From assembly GCF_000768355.1 (NCBI RefSeq), contig NZ_AVPU01000009.1:47293-111292 (forward strand): a stretch of 64,000 bases of DNA, read 5' to 3'. The stretch is from Lysobacter daejeonensis GH1-9. Its GTDB lineage: Bacteria > Pseudomonadota > Gammaproteobacteria > Xanthomonadales > Xanthomonadaceae. Made by a program: the position numbers and the translations under genes. Positions within the stretch are counted from its first letter, which is position 1. The number at the start of each line of letters is the position of its first letter. Positions 37,164 through 47,474 of this stretch are shown here, one piece after another. The notes under the pieces are model-generated. The model was not told the origin of the DNA. It was given only the letters and a program-made list of their open reading frames with translations, and ran no database searches.

Positions 37164-40052
37164 ATGTCCGTTCAAGCCCCGCTTCCCAAACGCCACCGCC
37201 TCGCCACGGCGTTGCTGGCGTCGCTTTGCATGCCCGCCGCTGCCATGGCCCAAAGCGCGCAGGGGGCGTCCGGCCCAGGCCAGGCAACGGACCTGGACAA
37301 GGTCACCGTGACCGGCTCGCGCATCAAGCGCACCGATGTAGAGACGCAACTGCCGATCACCACGATCCAGAAGCAACAGATCGACGCGCTTGGCATCACG
37401 TCGGCCGAACAGTTGCTGATGCACCTCAACATCGCCGGCAATTCGTCGGACAACCTGGCCAGCAACGGCGGCATCGTCAACGAGGAACAGCGCGGCAACA
37501 ACGGTGTCTCCGGCGCCAATCTGCGCGGCCAGGGCGCCGATGCCACGCTGGTGCTGCTCAACGGCCGCCGCGTGGCCACCCACGGCCTGAAGGGGCGTGC
37601 AGTCGATCTGAATTCGATTCCGTTTGCCGCCCTCGATCGCGTGGAAGTGCTACGTGACGGCGCTTCCGCCATCTACGGCACCGACGCCATCGGCGGCGTC
37701 ATCAACTTCATCACCCGCACCGATTACACCGGTGCCGAGGCCTCGGCCTTCGCCGACGTGACCGAGGCCGGTGGCGGCAACATCTACCGCGCCAACCTGT
37801 TGGCCGGCTGGGGCGATATCGACACCGACCGCTGGAACGTGTTCGGCACGGTCACCTACAAGAAGAACGAGGTGCTGCGCGGTACCGATCGCGATTTCTC
37901 GAACACCTTCCAGCCCGATCGCGGGCTGTCGCCCGACACCCGCGGTACGCCGTTCGCGACCGTCTTCAGCCTGGGCACGACGGGAACGGGAGCCAACACC
38001 CTCATTCGTGGCGGCCAGATCGACCCGCTGGACGGCTCCCGCCAGACCGCCATCAACATCCTCAACCTGCCCGGCGCCGCCGGCTGCGAGAGCGGCGGCG
38101 ACATGATGGGCCCGTATGGCTACCGGTTGTGGAACGTGCCGACCTCGCGCTACGCCTGCGCCTGGGATTACCCGGCGGCCGCCATCATCCAGCAGCCGCA
38201 GGACAGCGTGGACTTCATCGGCCGTGCCACTTTCAAGCTCAGCGACAACCACCAGGCCTACATCGAACTGATGGGGTCGGAGGTGGACGTCAAGAAGACG
38301 TTCGAGCCGAACCAGATCTCGTCCAGCACGTCGTCCGCGGCCACATCGCTTGGTCCGGTCACCTGGTACCCCAGCACCGGCGCGGCCTACAACATGATCT
38401 ACGACGCGCTGGCGGCGTACTTCGGTGCGGCCAACCTCAACTATGGCGCCCCGATCGCCTACCGTTGGCGTTGCATTGCGTGCGGCCCACGCCAGATCGA
38501 GACGAACACGCGCTCCTACCGCCTGCTGGCGGCGTTCGAGGGCACCTTCGGCAAGTGGGACTACAACGCGGGCGTCTCACGCGCCTCCAGCAAGTCGGAG
38601 TCGACGCTGGCCGGCGGCTACCACTACACCGATGAGCTGCGACAAATCCTGGGCAGCGGCCTGCTGAACCCGTTCCTGCTGCCGGGGCAGAGCCAGACGC
38701 CGGAAGCCATGGCGGCGCTGCAGGCCGCCTCGGCCACGGGCGTGATGCTGTACGGCGGCGAGTCGATCATGACCCAGATCGACGCCACCCTCTCAGGCGG
38801 GCTGGGCTTCTCCCTGCCGGGCGGTGAAGTGCTGGCCGCCGCCGGCGTGGACCTGCGCCGCGAGGAGTTCAAGTTCGATGGCGACTCGCGGGTGAACAAG
38901 CGGCCGATCTTCAATGCACCGTTCGACGAATCCAACATCCTCGACGACGTCAGCCGTGACGTGAAGGCCGTGTTCGCCGAGTTCCTCCTGCCGGTGTTCG
39001 ACAGCCTCGACGTCACCCTCGCCGGCCGCTACGACCGCTACGACGGCTTCGGCAGCACCACCAATCCCAAGGTGTCGTTCAAGTACCAGCCGATCGAAGC
39101 GTTGGCATTCCGCGGCGCCTACAGCACGGGCTTCAAGGTGCCGTCGTTCAACCAGTTGTTCAATGGCGTGACCGAAACGCAGTACACCGGCCTGGACCTG
39201 GCGGACCCGGCCACCTGCCCGGGCGGCGTGGCCAACGCCAACATCCCCGGCTGCGAGACGATCCGCCCGGACGAGTGGTTTGGCGGCAAGGAAGACCTGG
39301 CGCCGGAGGAGTCCACGCAGAAGAGTTTCGGCGTGGTGTTCGCACCCACGGACTGGTTCAACCTCAGCCTGGACTGGTGGGAAATCGAACGTGAGAACAC
39401 CATCCGCTCGGCACCGCGCGACATCCTGATCCAGTACTACGACGCGTTCTCGGCCAACTGGATCCGCGATGCCAATGGCGAAGTGATCGCCATCGACCGT
39501 CGCTACATCAACTCCGGCGGCAGCCTGATGCAGGGCATCGAGCTGGACGGCAACCTGATGGGCGAGCTGGCCGGCGGCAACTGGCACCTCAACCTCAACG
39601 GCAGCTACATCGACACCTTCAAGACCAAGGGACTGGAGACGCTGCCCTACAGCGACAACCTGGTTGGCGACTACGTGCGCTATTACAACCTGCCCATCAA
39701 GTGGAAACACACGCTTTCGTTCGCATGGCGGCGCGGTGACTGGTCGCACAGCCTGACCCAGGTGTACCGCGACGGCTACAACGACGAGTTGCCGGTGAGC
39801 GTGCGCAATGGCACGTACATTCCGCCGGAGTGGGACTCGACGGTGTCCAGCTACACCACCTACAACTACAGTGTTAGCTGGAGCGGCATCGACAACATGA
39901 CGGCCACGTTCGGGGTGAAGAACCTGCTCGACGAGGACCCGCCGTTCACCGCCCACCAGAACGATTACGCGGCAGGCGCCGCCTGGGAGCCGCGCATTGC
40001 CGATCCACGTGGGCGCGCCTACACCCTGATGCTGGAGTACAAGTTCCTCTGA
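37164..40052 (+). CDS. TonB-dependent receptor
   Basis: An outer-membrane active importer of 962 aa. The signal peptide ends at AAAMAQ. Next come DKVTVTGSRIKR, the plug (TTIQKQQIDALGITSAEQLL, LVLLNGRRVATHG, VEVLRDGASAIYGTDAIGGV) and a large barrel ending LMLEYKFL, with Leu rather than Phe as last residue. It lacks an STN domain, so it is not a sigma-signalling receptor. Placed between murein-peptide genes and sharing their operator pattern, it is a candidate importer of murein peptides or related oligopeptides. AGGAGA lies upstream of ATG 37164. Confidence 0.92.
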   Translation: MSVQAPLPKRHRLATALLASLCMPAAAMAQSAQGASGPGQATDLDKVTVTGSRIKRTDVETQLPITTIQKQQIDALGITSAEQLLMHLNIAGNSSDNLASNGGIVNEEQRGNNGVSGANLRGQGADATLVLLNGRRVATHGLKGRAVDLNSIPFAALDRVEVLRDGASAIYGTDAIGGVINFITRTDYTGAEASAFADVTEAGGGNIYRANLLAGWGDIDTDRWNVFGTVTYKKNEVLRGTDRDFSNTFQPDRGLSPDTRGTPFATVFSLGTTGTGANTLIRGGQIDPLDGSRQTAINILNLPGAAGCESGGDMMGPYGYRLWNVPTSRYACAWDYPAAAIIQQPQDSVDFIGRATFKLSDNHQAYIELMGSEVDVKKTFEPNQISSSTSSAATSLGPVTWYPSTGAAYNMIYDALAAYFGAANLNYGAPIAYRWRCIACGPRQIETNTRSYRLLAAFEGTFGKWDYNAGVSRASSKSESTLAGGYHYTDELRQILGSGLLNPFLLPGQSQTPEAMAALQAASATGVMLYGGESIMTQIDATLSGGLGFSLPGGEVLAAAGVDLRREEFKFDGDSRVNKRPIFNAPFDESNILDDVSRDVKAVFAEFLLPVFDSLDVTLAGRYDRYDGFGSTTNPKVSFKYQPIEALAFRGAYSTGFKVPSFNQLFNGVTETQYTGLDLADPATCPGGVANANIPGCETIRPDEWFGGKEDLAPEESTQKSFGVVFAPTDWFNLSLDWWEIERENTIRSAPRDILIQYYDAFSANWIRDANGEVIAIDRRYINSGGSLMQGIELDGNLMGELAGGNWHLNLNGSYIDTFKTKGLETLPYSDNLVGDYVRYYNLPIKWKHTLSFAWRRGDWSHSLTQVYRDGYNDELPVSVRNGTYIPPEWDSTVSSYTTYNYSVSWSGIDNMTATFGVKNLLDEDPPFTAHQNDYAAGAAWEPRIADPRGRAYTLMLEYKFL

Positions 40053-40179
40053 ACCCCCAGGGGAACACGCTGGTGGCGTGGGAGGCCGGCCCGACCTGGG
40101 TGGCCTCCCGCATACGCTGGCAGGACTGGAAAAGGTGCGCGATGCGGCCGCAACCCAATGGCGGGCCAGGATGCTCCCG

Positions 40180-41781
40180 ATGAAGCCCGGACAGTACTGC
40201 TTCGCCGTGCTTACGGCGATCGCGTTGGCGTGGCTTGGAGATGCCCGAGGGGCGCCGCACGAGGCCTCCGCCCTACCCGACGCGGCAACCATCGACCGGG
40301 CAGTCGACGACGTCGTCGAACGCTATCGGCTGCCCGGCATCGCGGTGGGCGTCGTGGCCGAAGGTGAGGTCGCCTACCGCGCGACGCGCGGCGGACTCGC
40401 GGCCGGCTCGGGCGATGCCGTCAATGCGGATAGCGTGTTCAAGATCGCCTCGCTTACCAAGGCGATGACCACCGCGGTGCTGGCGCGGCTGGTCGATGCG
40501 GGTCGCCTGAACTGGAACGATCCGGTAATCCAGTACCTGCCGGATTTCCGCATGCACGACCCTTGGGTGACGCGTCACATCCAGGTGCGCGACCTGTTGA
40601 TCCACAACAGCGGACTGGGTGCCGGCGCGGGCGACCTGATGCTGTGGCCCGAACCCAATGCGTTCACTCGCGCTGACATCGTGGCCGCGCTGGCGCACCT
40701 CAAGCCGACCCATGGTTTCCGCGAACGCTATGCGTACGACAACCTGCTGTATGTCGTGGCCGGTGAAGTGGCTGCTGCGGCGGCCGGCAAGCCCTATGCA
40801 CAACTGGTGCGCGAGGAGGTCTTCCAGCCGCTTGGCATGGACCGCTGCCAGGTGGGCAGCTGGTCGCGCGAGGCGGTGGGCAATGTGGCCCAGCCGCACA
40901 TGCTGCAGGACGGACGGAGCGTCGTGGTGCGCGCGGACGGCGCGTTGGTGCCGGACTCACCGTCAATGGCGGCCGGCGGCATACGCTGCAGCCTGGGGGA
41001 CATGCTCAAGTGGATGCAGGCCTGGCTGGATGAGCCCCACCCCAAACACCCCTGGCTGTCTGACACGCAGCGCCGCGTGCTTTGGACGCTGCACATGCCG
41101 ATGCCGATATCCCAGAGAATGCGTGACTGGGACGGTACCCGGATGTACGGCTACGGCTACGGCTGGCGCGTCTCCGACGTCGATGGCGTGTGGAAGGTCG
41201 CGCACACCGGCACGCTGATGGGCATGTACGCCTCGCTGGTGCTGTTGCCCGACCTGGACACCGGATTCGTCATCCTGACCAACGGCGAAGGCGAGCAGGC
41301 CCGCACCGTACTGGAGCAGGTGCTGCTCGAGCACTTCACCCGGCGGGGCGTCGCTACGCCGGGCGTTGGCCACTACGCCGCCCTGCTGGAACAGGATCGC
41401 GCCATGCGGCCGGCGTCCACGCCGCGCGCACCGGACACCTCGGCACGTCGCCCCGCGAGCGCAGATGCCCTGCGCGACCAGCAGGGTGTGTGGCGTGATC
41501 CATGGTTCGGCGAAGTCGAACTGTGTCCGCACGAAGGCGACCTCCGGTTCCGCGCGCGCAAATCGCCACGGCTGGATGGGCGAGTGATGGAGGTAGGCAA
41601 CCGCTGGCTGGTCGACTGGGACGACGCCAGCGTTGATGCCGAGCCGTGGCTGGCATTCGAAGCCGGCGATGACAAGCATCGCCGGATGAGGCTATCGCAC
41701 GTCGATCCGACTGCCGATTTCAGCTACGACTACGCCGATCTGGACTTCCGCCGGGTCGCCCCCTGCGAGGATTCGCCATGA
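40180..41781 (+). CDS. Serine hydrolase, class C beta-lactamase/D-aminopeptidase fold
   Basis: 533 aa from ATG 40180 (AGGA 7 nt upstream; ATG 40171 also possible). A signal peptide (about 1-25) precedes a penicillin-binding-like domain with SLTK (Ser91, Lys94), YDN (about Tyr186) and HTG (about 341) in place of KTG. A C-terminal domain follows (about 400-533). Family members include DD-carboxypeptidases, D-aminopeptidases and esterases. Its position between the TonB receptor and a murein amidase points to a D-amino-acid peptide substrate in the periplasm. Confidence 0.88.
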   Translation: MKPGQYCFAVLTAIALAWLGDARGAPHEASALPDAATIDRAVDDVVERYRLPGIAVGVVAEGEVAYRATRGGLAAGSGDAVNADSVFKIASLTKAMTTAVLARLVDAGRLNWNDPVIQYLPDFRMHDPWVTRHIQVRDLLIHNSGLGAGAGDLMLWPEPNAFTRADIVAALAHLKPTHGFRERYAYDNLLYVVAGEVAAAAAGKPYAQLVREEVFQPLGMDRCQVGSWSREAVGNVAQPHMLQDGRSVVVRADGALVPDSPSMAAGGIRCSLGDMLKWMQAWLDEPHPKHPWLSDTQRRVLWTLHMPMPISQRMRDWDGTRMYGYGYGWRVSDVDGVWKVAHTGTLMGMYASLVLLPDLDTGFVILTNGEGEQARTVLEQVLLEHFTRRGVATPGVGHYAALLEQDRAMRPASTPRAPDTSARRPASADALRDQQGVWRDPWFGEVELCPHEGDLRFRARKSPRLDGRVMEVGNRWLVDWDDASVDAEPWLAFEAGDDKHRRMRLSHVDPTADFSYDYADLDFRRVAPCEDSP

Positions 41782-42581
41782 CCCCCCGACTGTTCTGCTT
41801 CCCACTCGTTCGTCGGCTGCGGCCGCTGTCGGTGCTGCTGCCGATACTGCTGCTGGCCGCCTGCGCGCACGCACCGCCGCGCAATCCGCTGGCCGAGTGG
41901 GTGCCGTCGCCGAACCAGGATGAACGCCGCCCCGTGCTCGTGGTCCTGCACTTCACCGATCAGGATTCGGTACAGCAGAGCCTGGCCACGCTGCGCACCC
42001 GCAACCGGACCGGCCCCGTCAGCGCGCACTACCTGATCGGCCGCAATGGCGAGCGCTTCCAACTGGTCAGCGACACACGCCGCGCCTGGCACGGTGGCGC
42101 CGGTCGCTGGGGCACGATCACCGACATCAACTCCGCCTCGATCGGCATCGAGCTGGACAATGACGGCCACAGCCCCTTCCCCGACGCCCAGATCGACAGC
42201 CTGCTGGTGCTGCTGGAGGACCTGTGCCAGCGGCTGCGCATCCCGCGCACGCAGATCGTCGGCCATTCCGACGTGGCCCCGACCCGCAAAGTCGACCCCG
42301 GCCCCCTGTTTCCCTGGAAGCGGCTGGCCGAGGCGGGATTCGGCGTCTGGCCAGCGGAAAGCGCGCCGCCCCCGCCGCCCGGCTTCGACCCGTGGCTGGC
42401 ACTGCGCGCGATCGGCTACTCGCTGGACGACCCTGCCGCGGCCGTGCGCGCCTTCCACCATCGTTTCCGCGGCCGCGAGGGCACGGAGCTGGATGCGGAG
42501 GATCTGCACGTCCTGTACGCGCTGACGGCCCCCCTGGGGACTCCCACCGCCCCCCATCCGGACGAAGGGGACGCGCCCTGA
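41778..42581 (+). CDS. N-acetylmuramoyl-L-alanine amidase lipoprotein (AmiD/AmpD-like)
   Basis: 267 aa. The lipoprotein signal ILLLAACA (Cys29) precedes an Amidase_2 domain with zinc ligands His58 (VVLHFTD), His near 163 and Asp near 173 (GHSDVAPTRKVDPG), and FPWKRL. It removes the stem peptide from MurNAc or anhydroMurNAc. Unlike cytoplasmic AmpD it should sit in the outer membrane facing the periplasm, like E. coli AmiD. A C-terminal helical domain (about 195-255) resembles that of AmiD. Its ATG overlaps the preceding stop (ATGA). Confidence 0.93.
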   Translation: MTPRLFCFPLVRRLRPLSVLLPILLLAACAHAPPRNPLAEWVPSPNQDERRPVLVVLHFTDQDSVQQSLATLRTRNRTGPVSAHYLIGRNGERFQLVSDTRRAWHGGAGRWGTITDINSASIGIELDNDGHSPFPDAQIDSLLVLLEDLCQRLRIPRTQIVGHSDVAPTRKVDPGPLFPWKRLAEAGFGVWPAESAPPPPPGFDPWLALRAIGYSLDDPAAAVRAFHHRFRGREGTELDAEDLHVLYALTAPLGTPTAPHPDEGDAP

Positions 42582-42761
42582 CACCTGTTCGAGTGACGCC
42601 AAGCCCCTGGCGGGACACCCGGCCGCCAGTCCCGGCGACCGTACCGCGGGGTCCACAGGCCCCACCCCATCAAGGGAGTCGGGCGGATTGCCACTTCGAT
42701 GCCGCGGCCCCGCCCGCGGGAATTTCCGGCCGGCGTCGGGTTCATGCGAAAATAACCGTTT

Positions 42762-42838
42762 GGCCCCGTAGCTCAGCTGGATAGAGCGGTCCCCTCCTAA
42801 GGGACAGGTCGCACGTTCGAATCGTGTCGGGGCCGCCA
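42762..42838 (+). tRNA. tRNA-Arg (anticodon CCU)
   Basis: A 77-nt cloverleaf with encoded CCA. The acceptor is GGCCCCG/CGGGGCC, discriminator G. The anticodon loop CTCCTAA gives CCU (AGG codons), stem GTCCC/GGGAC, T loop TTCGAAT. Confidence 0.97.
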
Positions 42839-42890
42839 TCACCCTCCGCGCCCGCCTATCCTGGCGGCGCCACGACGCATGGAGCCTGCA

Positions 42891-44423
42891 ATGACCCACC
42901 CCGTCCTCGCCGCACTTGGCCTTGGTGCCACCGAATCCGGCACCTTCCTCGGCAACGGCGAATGGTCCAAGACCAGCGATGCCGGCGTCCTGGAGCCGAT
43001 CAACCCGACCACTGGCGAGGTGCTGGGCAAGGTGCTGGCCTCGTCGCAGGCCGACTACGAGCTGATCATCGAGCGCGCCCAGGCCGCCTACAAGGTGTGG
43101 CGCACCACCCCGGCCCCGCGCCGTGGCGAGGCCATCCGCCTGTGCGCCGACGCGCTGCGCAAGCACAAGGACGCGCTGGGCTCGCTGGTCGCGCTGGAGA
43201 TGGGCAAGTCCAAGCCGGAAGGCGACGGCGAAGTGCAGGAGATGATCGACATCGGCGAGTTCGCCGTCGGCCTGTCGCGCCAGCTGTACGGCCTGACCAT
43301 GCACTCCGAGCGCCCGGGCCACCGCATGTACGAGCAGTGGCACCCGATCGGCATCGTCGGCGTGATCTCGGCGTTCAACTTCCCGGTGGCGGTGTGGGCG
43401 TGGAACTCGTTCATCGCCGCGATCTGCGGTGACATCACCGTGTGGAAGCCCTCGCCCAAGACCCCGCTGTCGGCGATCGCCTCGATGAAGATCTGCAACG
43501 AGGCGCTGAAGGCCGGTGGCTTCCCGGACATCTTCTTCCTGTTCAATGACGCGGGCAGCGACCTGGCGCAGCAGTTCGTGGACGACAAGCGCGTGCCGCT
43601 GGTCAGCTTCACCGGCAGCACCAAGGTCGGTCGCATGGTCGGCGAGCGCGTGGCGCGCCGCATGGGCCGTTCGCTGCTGGAGCTGGGCGGCAACAACGCG
43701 ATCATCGTCGACCCGACCGCCGACCTGAAGCTGGCGATCCCGGCCATCGTGTTCGGCGCCGTGGGCACCGCCGGCCAGCGTTGCACCACCACCCGCCGAC
43801 TGTTCGTGCACGAGTCGATCTATGACGACGTGCTGGGCAAGCTGGTTACCGCCTACAAGCAGGTCGAGAAGAAGATCGGCGACCCGACCGACCCGACCAA
43901 CCTGATGGGCCCGCTCAACAGCCGCGACGGCGTGAACGCCTACCTGGATGCCGTGGAGAAGGCCAAGGCCGCTGGCGGAAAGATCGAAACCGGCGGCGCC
44001 GCGATCGAGGGCAAGGGCAACTTCGTGCTGCCGACGATCGTCACGGGGCTGACCAATGACGCCGAGATCGTGCAGCACGAGACCTTCGCGCCGATCCTGT
44101 ACGTGATGAAGTACAGCACGCTGGACGAAGCCATCGAACTGCAGAACGCCGTGCCGCAGGGCTTGTCGTCGTCGATCTTCACCACCAACCTCAAGGCTGC
44201 CGAAGCCTTCCTGGCCGCCTCCGGCAGCGACTGCGGCATCGCCAACGTCAACATCGGCACCAGCGGCGCGGAAATCGGTGGTGCCTTCGGTGGCGAGAAG
44301 GAAACCGGCGGTGGCCGCGAGTCGGGCTCCGATGCGTGGAAGGCTTATATGCGCCGCCAGACCAACACCATCAACTACTCCGACGCACTGCCGCTGGCCC
44401 AGGGCATCAAGTTCGACCTGTAA
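42891..44423 (+). CDS. L-aminoadipate-semialdehyde dehydrogenase-type aldehyde dehydrogenase
   Basis: 510 aa, ALDH7 family, NAD(P)-dependent oxidation of alpha-aminoadipate semialdehyde in lysine breakdown. It shows the catalytic Cys near 298 (GQRCTTTRR, the ALDH7 form), Glu near 264 (LELGGNN), WKPSPKTPL for cofactor binding and the ALDH7-type [24 protein letters not shown] lies 6 nt before ATG 42891; an upstream ATG at 42879 is rejected. pyrD follows after 3 nt and may share its transcript. Confidence 0.9.
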   Translation: MTHPVLAALGLGATESGTFLGNGEWSKTSDAGVLEPINPTTGEVLGKVLASSQADYELIIERAQAAYKVWRTTPAPRRGEAIRLCADALRKHKDALGSLVALEMGKSKPEGDGEVQEMIDIGEFAVGLSRQLYGLTMHSERPGHRMYEQWHPIGIVGVISAFNFPVAVWAWNSFIAAICGDITVWKPSPKTPLSAIASMKICNEALKAGGFPDIFFLFNDAGSDLAQQFVDDKRVPLVSFTGSTKVGRMVGERVARRMGRSLLELGGNNAIIVDPTADLKLAIPAIVFGAVGTAGQRCTTTRRLFVHESIYDDVLGKLVTAYKQVEKKIGDPTDPTNLMGPLNSRDGVNAYLDAVEKAKAAGGKIETGGAAIEGKGNFVLPTIVTGLTNDAEIVQHETFAPILYVMKYSTLDEAIELQNAVPQGLSSSIFTTNLKAAEAFLAASGSDCGIANVNIGTSGAEIGGAFGGEKETGGGRESGSDAWKAYMRRQTNTINYSDALPLAQGIKFDL

Positions 44424-44426
44424 GCG

Positions 44427-45485
44427 ATGTACGGACTCGCGCGCCCCTTCCTGTTCCGCCATGACGCCGAGACCGCGCACGGTCTCGGTCTCAAGGCGCT
44501 GGACTTGGCCTACCGCACCGGGCTCAACCCGCTGGTGGCGCGCAGGCCCGATCCGCTGCCGACCAAGGCGTTCGGCCTGACATTCCCCAACCCGGTCGGC
44601 CTCGCCGCCGGGCTGGACAAGAATGGCGAGCACATCGACGCGCTGCTGGCACTGGGCTTCGGTTTCGTCGAGATCGGCACGGTCACGCCACGCGCGCAGC
44701 CGGGCAATCCCAAGCCGCGCATGTTCCGCATCCCGGAGCATCGCGCGGTGATCAACCGCCTGGGCTTCAACAACGGCGGCGTGGACGCGCTGGTGCGCAA
44801 CGTGGAGAAGGCACAGCGCCGCAACGGGCTGCTGGGCATCAACATCGGCAAGAACAAGGACACGCCCAACGAGGCGGCCGCCGGCGACTACATGTACTGC
44901 CTGTCGCGGGTGTATCCGCTGGCGGACTACGTGACGGTCAACATCTCCTCGCCCAACACCGCTGGCCTGCGTGAACTGCAGGAAGAGCAGGCGCTGCGCG
45001 AGCTGGTGAGCATCCTGCGCGAGGAACAGGAGCGCCTGGCCGCAAAGCACGCGAAGCGCGTGCCGATGCTGGTCAAGGTGGCGCCGGACCTGAGCGACAG
45101 CGACATCGATGCGGTGGCGCGGGTGCTGGCCGACCTGGAGGTGGATGGCGTGATCGCCACCAACACCACCATCTCGCGCGTGGGCGTGGAAGACTCTCCA
45201 TTAGCCGCCGAACAGGGCGGTCTGTCCGGCGAGCCGCTGCTGGGGCCTTCCACCATGGTGCTGCGCAAGCTGCGCACGCGCCTGCCGGAGTCGATCCCGC
45301 TGGTGGGCGTGGGCGGCATCCTGTCGGGTGCCGATGCGGTGACAAAGATGGCCGCCGGGGCGACATTGGTGCAATGCTATTCCGGGTTGGTGTACCGCGG
45401 CCCGGCGCTGGTGGCCGAGTGCGTCGACGCGATCCGTCGCCGCAAGGAGGCGCCCGCCAGTGGTGCCCCGCCCAAGGCCGCGTAA
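44427..45485 (+). CDS. pyrD: Dihydroorotate dehydrogenase (quinone), class 2
   Basis: Oxidises dihydroorotate to orotate with electrons to ubiquinone at the inner membrane. It is 352 aa. An amphipathic N-terminus ([20 protein letters not shown]) gives class 2 membrane contact. FMN and substrate motifs include [41 protein letters not shown] with the catalytic Ser, and TNTTISR. The step before it, dihydroorotase, is at 11143. Confidence 0.97.
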   Translation: MYGLARPFLFRHDAETAHGLGLKALDLAYRTGLNPLVARRPDPLPTKAFGLTFPNPVGLAAGLDKNGEHIDALLALGFGFVEIGTVTPRAQPGNPKPRMFRIPEHRAVINRLGFNNGGVDALVRNVEKAQRRNGLLGINIGKNKDTPNEAAAGDYMYCLSRVYPLADYVTVNISSPNTAGLRELQEEQALRELVSILREEQERLAAKHAKRVPMLVKVAPDLSDSDIDAVARVLADLEVDGVIATNTTISRVGVEDSPLAAEQGGLSGEPLLGPSTMVLRKLRTRLPESIPLVGVGGILSGADAVTKMAAGATLVQCYSGLVYRGPALVAECVDAIRRRKEAPASGAPPKAA

Positions 45486-45494
45486 AGTCCGCAC

Positions 45495-46532
45495 ATGACC
45501 GACACCTCCCGCATCGTCCGCGATGCTTCCCTGCGCGAGCGCAACACCTTCGGCGTGGAGGCAACGGCGCCGTGGCTGGTGGAAGTGGCCGACGCCGCAC
45601 GGCTACCCGAGGTACTGCAACGCCCCGAGTTGGCTGCCGGCTTGGCGCTGGTACTGGGCGGTGGCAGCAACCTGCTGTTTGCCGGCGATCCGGACGGCGC
45701 CGTGCTGGCGCTGACGGGCCAGCATGTGACAGTGCTGGAGGATGGCGATACGGCCATCGTCCGCGCCGACGCCGGCGTGCAGTGGCACAACTTTGTCATG
45801 CACACCCTGTCGATGGGGTTGTGTGGGCTCGAGAACCTGGCCCTGATCCCGGGCACCGTGGGCGCGGCCCCGATCCAGAACATCGGCGCCTACGGGGTCG
45901 AGGTGCGCGAGTTCGTGCATGCGGTGGAGGCGTTCGAGCCGGCCACGGGTGAAGTGCATCGCCTCGATGCCGCCGCGTGCCGGTTCGCTTATCGCGACAG
46001 CCTGTTCAAGCACGCACCGGACCGCTACCTGGTCACATCCGTGGAGTTCGCCCTGCCCCGCCAGCCGGTATTAAGGCTGGATTACGCGGGCATCGCCGAG
46101 GAATTGGCGACGATGGGCATCGCGCAGCCCACGCCCACGGATGTGGCGGAAGCGGTGATCGCCATCCGCCGCCGCAAGCTGCCGGACCCCGCGGTATTGG
46201 GCAACGCGGGCAGCTTCTTCAAGAACCCCATCGTGCCGGCGGCCCAGGCCGAGGCTCTGAAAGCCGGGCATGACAGCCTGCCGATGTTCCGCGGCGGCAG
46301 CGATGACACGCGCAAGCTTTCCGCCGCGTGGCTGATCGACCAGTGCGGCTGGAAGGGCTATCGAGACGGCGATGCGGGCGTCGCGGCTTCGCATGCACTG
46401 GTGCTCGTCAACCATGGCCAGGCCACCGGCGCACAGCTGCTGGACCTGGCACGACGAATCGCGGCGTCGGTGCATGAGCGGTTCGGCGTGGCCATCGAAC
46501 CCGAGCCAAGGGTGATCGGCGCGACGTGGTGA
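45495..46532 (+). CDS. murB: UDP-N-acetylenolpyruvoylglucosamine reductase
   Basis: A FAD enzyme reducing UDP-GlcNAc-enolpyruvate to UDP-MurNAc in murein synthesis. It is 345 aa, type I (E. coli-like). It shows [11 protein letters not shown] for [30 protein letters not shown], the catalytic Ser in [10 protein letters not shown] (about 239), and the C-terminal PEPRVIG Glu. It follows pyrD by 9 nt and overlaps the EamA gene. Confidence 0.97.
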   Translation: MTDTSRIVRDASLRERNTFGVEATAPWLVEVADAARLPEVLQRPELAAGLALVLGGGSNLLFAGDPDGAVLALTGQHVTVLEDGDTAIVRADAGVQWHNFVMHTLSMGLCGLENLALIPGTVGAAPIQNIGAYGVEVREFVHAVEAFEPATGEVHRLDAAACRFAYRDSLFKHAPDRYLVTSVEFALPRQPVLRLDYAGIAEELATMGIAQPTPTDVAEAVIAIRRRKLPDPAVLGNAGSFFKNPIVPAAQAEALKAGHDSLPMFRGGSDDTRKLSAAWLIDQCGWKGYRDGDAGVAASHALVLVNHGQATGAQLLDLARRIAASVHERFGVAIEPEPRVIGATW

Positions 46533-47440
46533 AGGGCCCCACCAACCCGCACCTGCGCGCCGCGCTGCTGATGATGGGCAGCACGGTGTTCTTCGGGTTG
46601 ATGGCCGTCGCTATCCGGCTCGCATCGCAGACCCTGCACACATTCGAGATCGCGTTCTTCCGTAATTTCTTCGGCGTGATCGCGGCCCTCCCGCTGCTGT
46701 TGCGCCATGGGCCGGACCTGCTGCGCACCACGCAACTCCCCCGCTACGTGGTGCGCTGCGCCGTCGGCGTGTTGTCCATGTTCTGCGGCTTCTGGGCCAT
46801 CGGCCACCTCCCGCTGGCGCAGGCGGTGTCTCTGTCCTACTCCACCCCCTTGTTCGTGACCATCGCCGCCGTGCTGATGCTGGGCGAGCAGGTGCGCGCG
46901 CGGCGCTGGGCCGCCGTGGTGCTTGGATTCGTTGGCGTGCTGGTCATCGTTCGCCCCGGCAGTACCAACTTCAGCACCGGTACCTTGATTGCCTTGTCGG
47001 CGGCGGTCCTCAGTGGCCTGGTCTCGATTCAGATCAAGCAGCTCTCCCACACGGAGCCCGCGGACCGGATCGTTCTCTGGACCACGCTGCTCTGGGTGCC
47101 GATGTCACTCGGGCCCGCGTTGTTTGTGTGGGAATGGCCACGTGGCATCACCTGGCTGTGGGTGGCGGCAGCCGGCGTACTCGGCACCAGCGGACACATG
47201 CTCTGGACGCGAGCGCTGAAACTGGGTGACGTATCGGCGCTTACACCGATCAGTTTCATGCAATTGCCCATTGTCGCCACATTGGGCTACCTGCTGTTCG
47301 ACGAACAGGTCGATCGCTGGACCGCCATTGGCGCGGGCATCATCTTCACCGCCAATGCCTACATCGCCCATCGCGAGGCGCAACTGGCGCGACGCGCGGC
47401 GACCACTGGTCCCGTGCAGGCGGCCAAACCGGGCGAGTGA
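46529..47440 (+). CDS. EamA/DMT-family transporter
   Basis: 303 aa with ten hydrophobic helices in two EamA repeats. The first repeat has [18 protein letters not shown] helix 1 and [16 protein letters not shown]; the second runs from [20 protein letters not shown] to [19 protein letters not shown]. Probable metabolite exporter, substrate unknown. GTG at 46529 overlaps the murB stop; the preceding GTG at 46526 is equally possible. Confidence 0.85.
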   Translation: MKGPTNPHLRAALLMMGSTVFFGLMAVAIRLASQTLHTFEIAFFRNFFGVIAALPLLLRHGPDLLRTTQLPRYVVRCAVGVLSMFCGFWAIGHLPLAQAVSLSYSTPLFVTIAAVLMLGEQVRARRWAAVVLGFVGVLVIVRPGSTNFSTGTLIALSAAVLSGLVSIQIKQLSHTEPADRIVLWTTLLWVPMSLGPALFVWEWPRGITWLWVAAAGVLGTSGHMLWTRALKLGDVSALTPISFMQLPIVATLGYLLFDEQVDRWTAIGAGIIFTANAYIAHREAQLARRAATTGPVQAAKPGE

Positions 47441-47474
47441 TCGCTCTCCCTTGGAGCGCTGCCAACCACGGGAG

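Noticed and set aside
41730..45050. A 1106-codon open frame on the minus strand
   Set aside because: It runs antisense through the amidase, tRNA-Arg, aldehyde dehydrogenase and pyrD, has low-complexity His/Gln/Arg/Val-rich sequence, and is the usual mirror frame of GC-rich genes.
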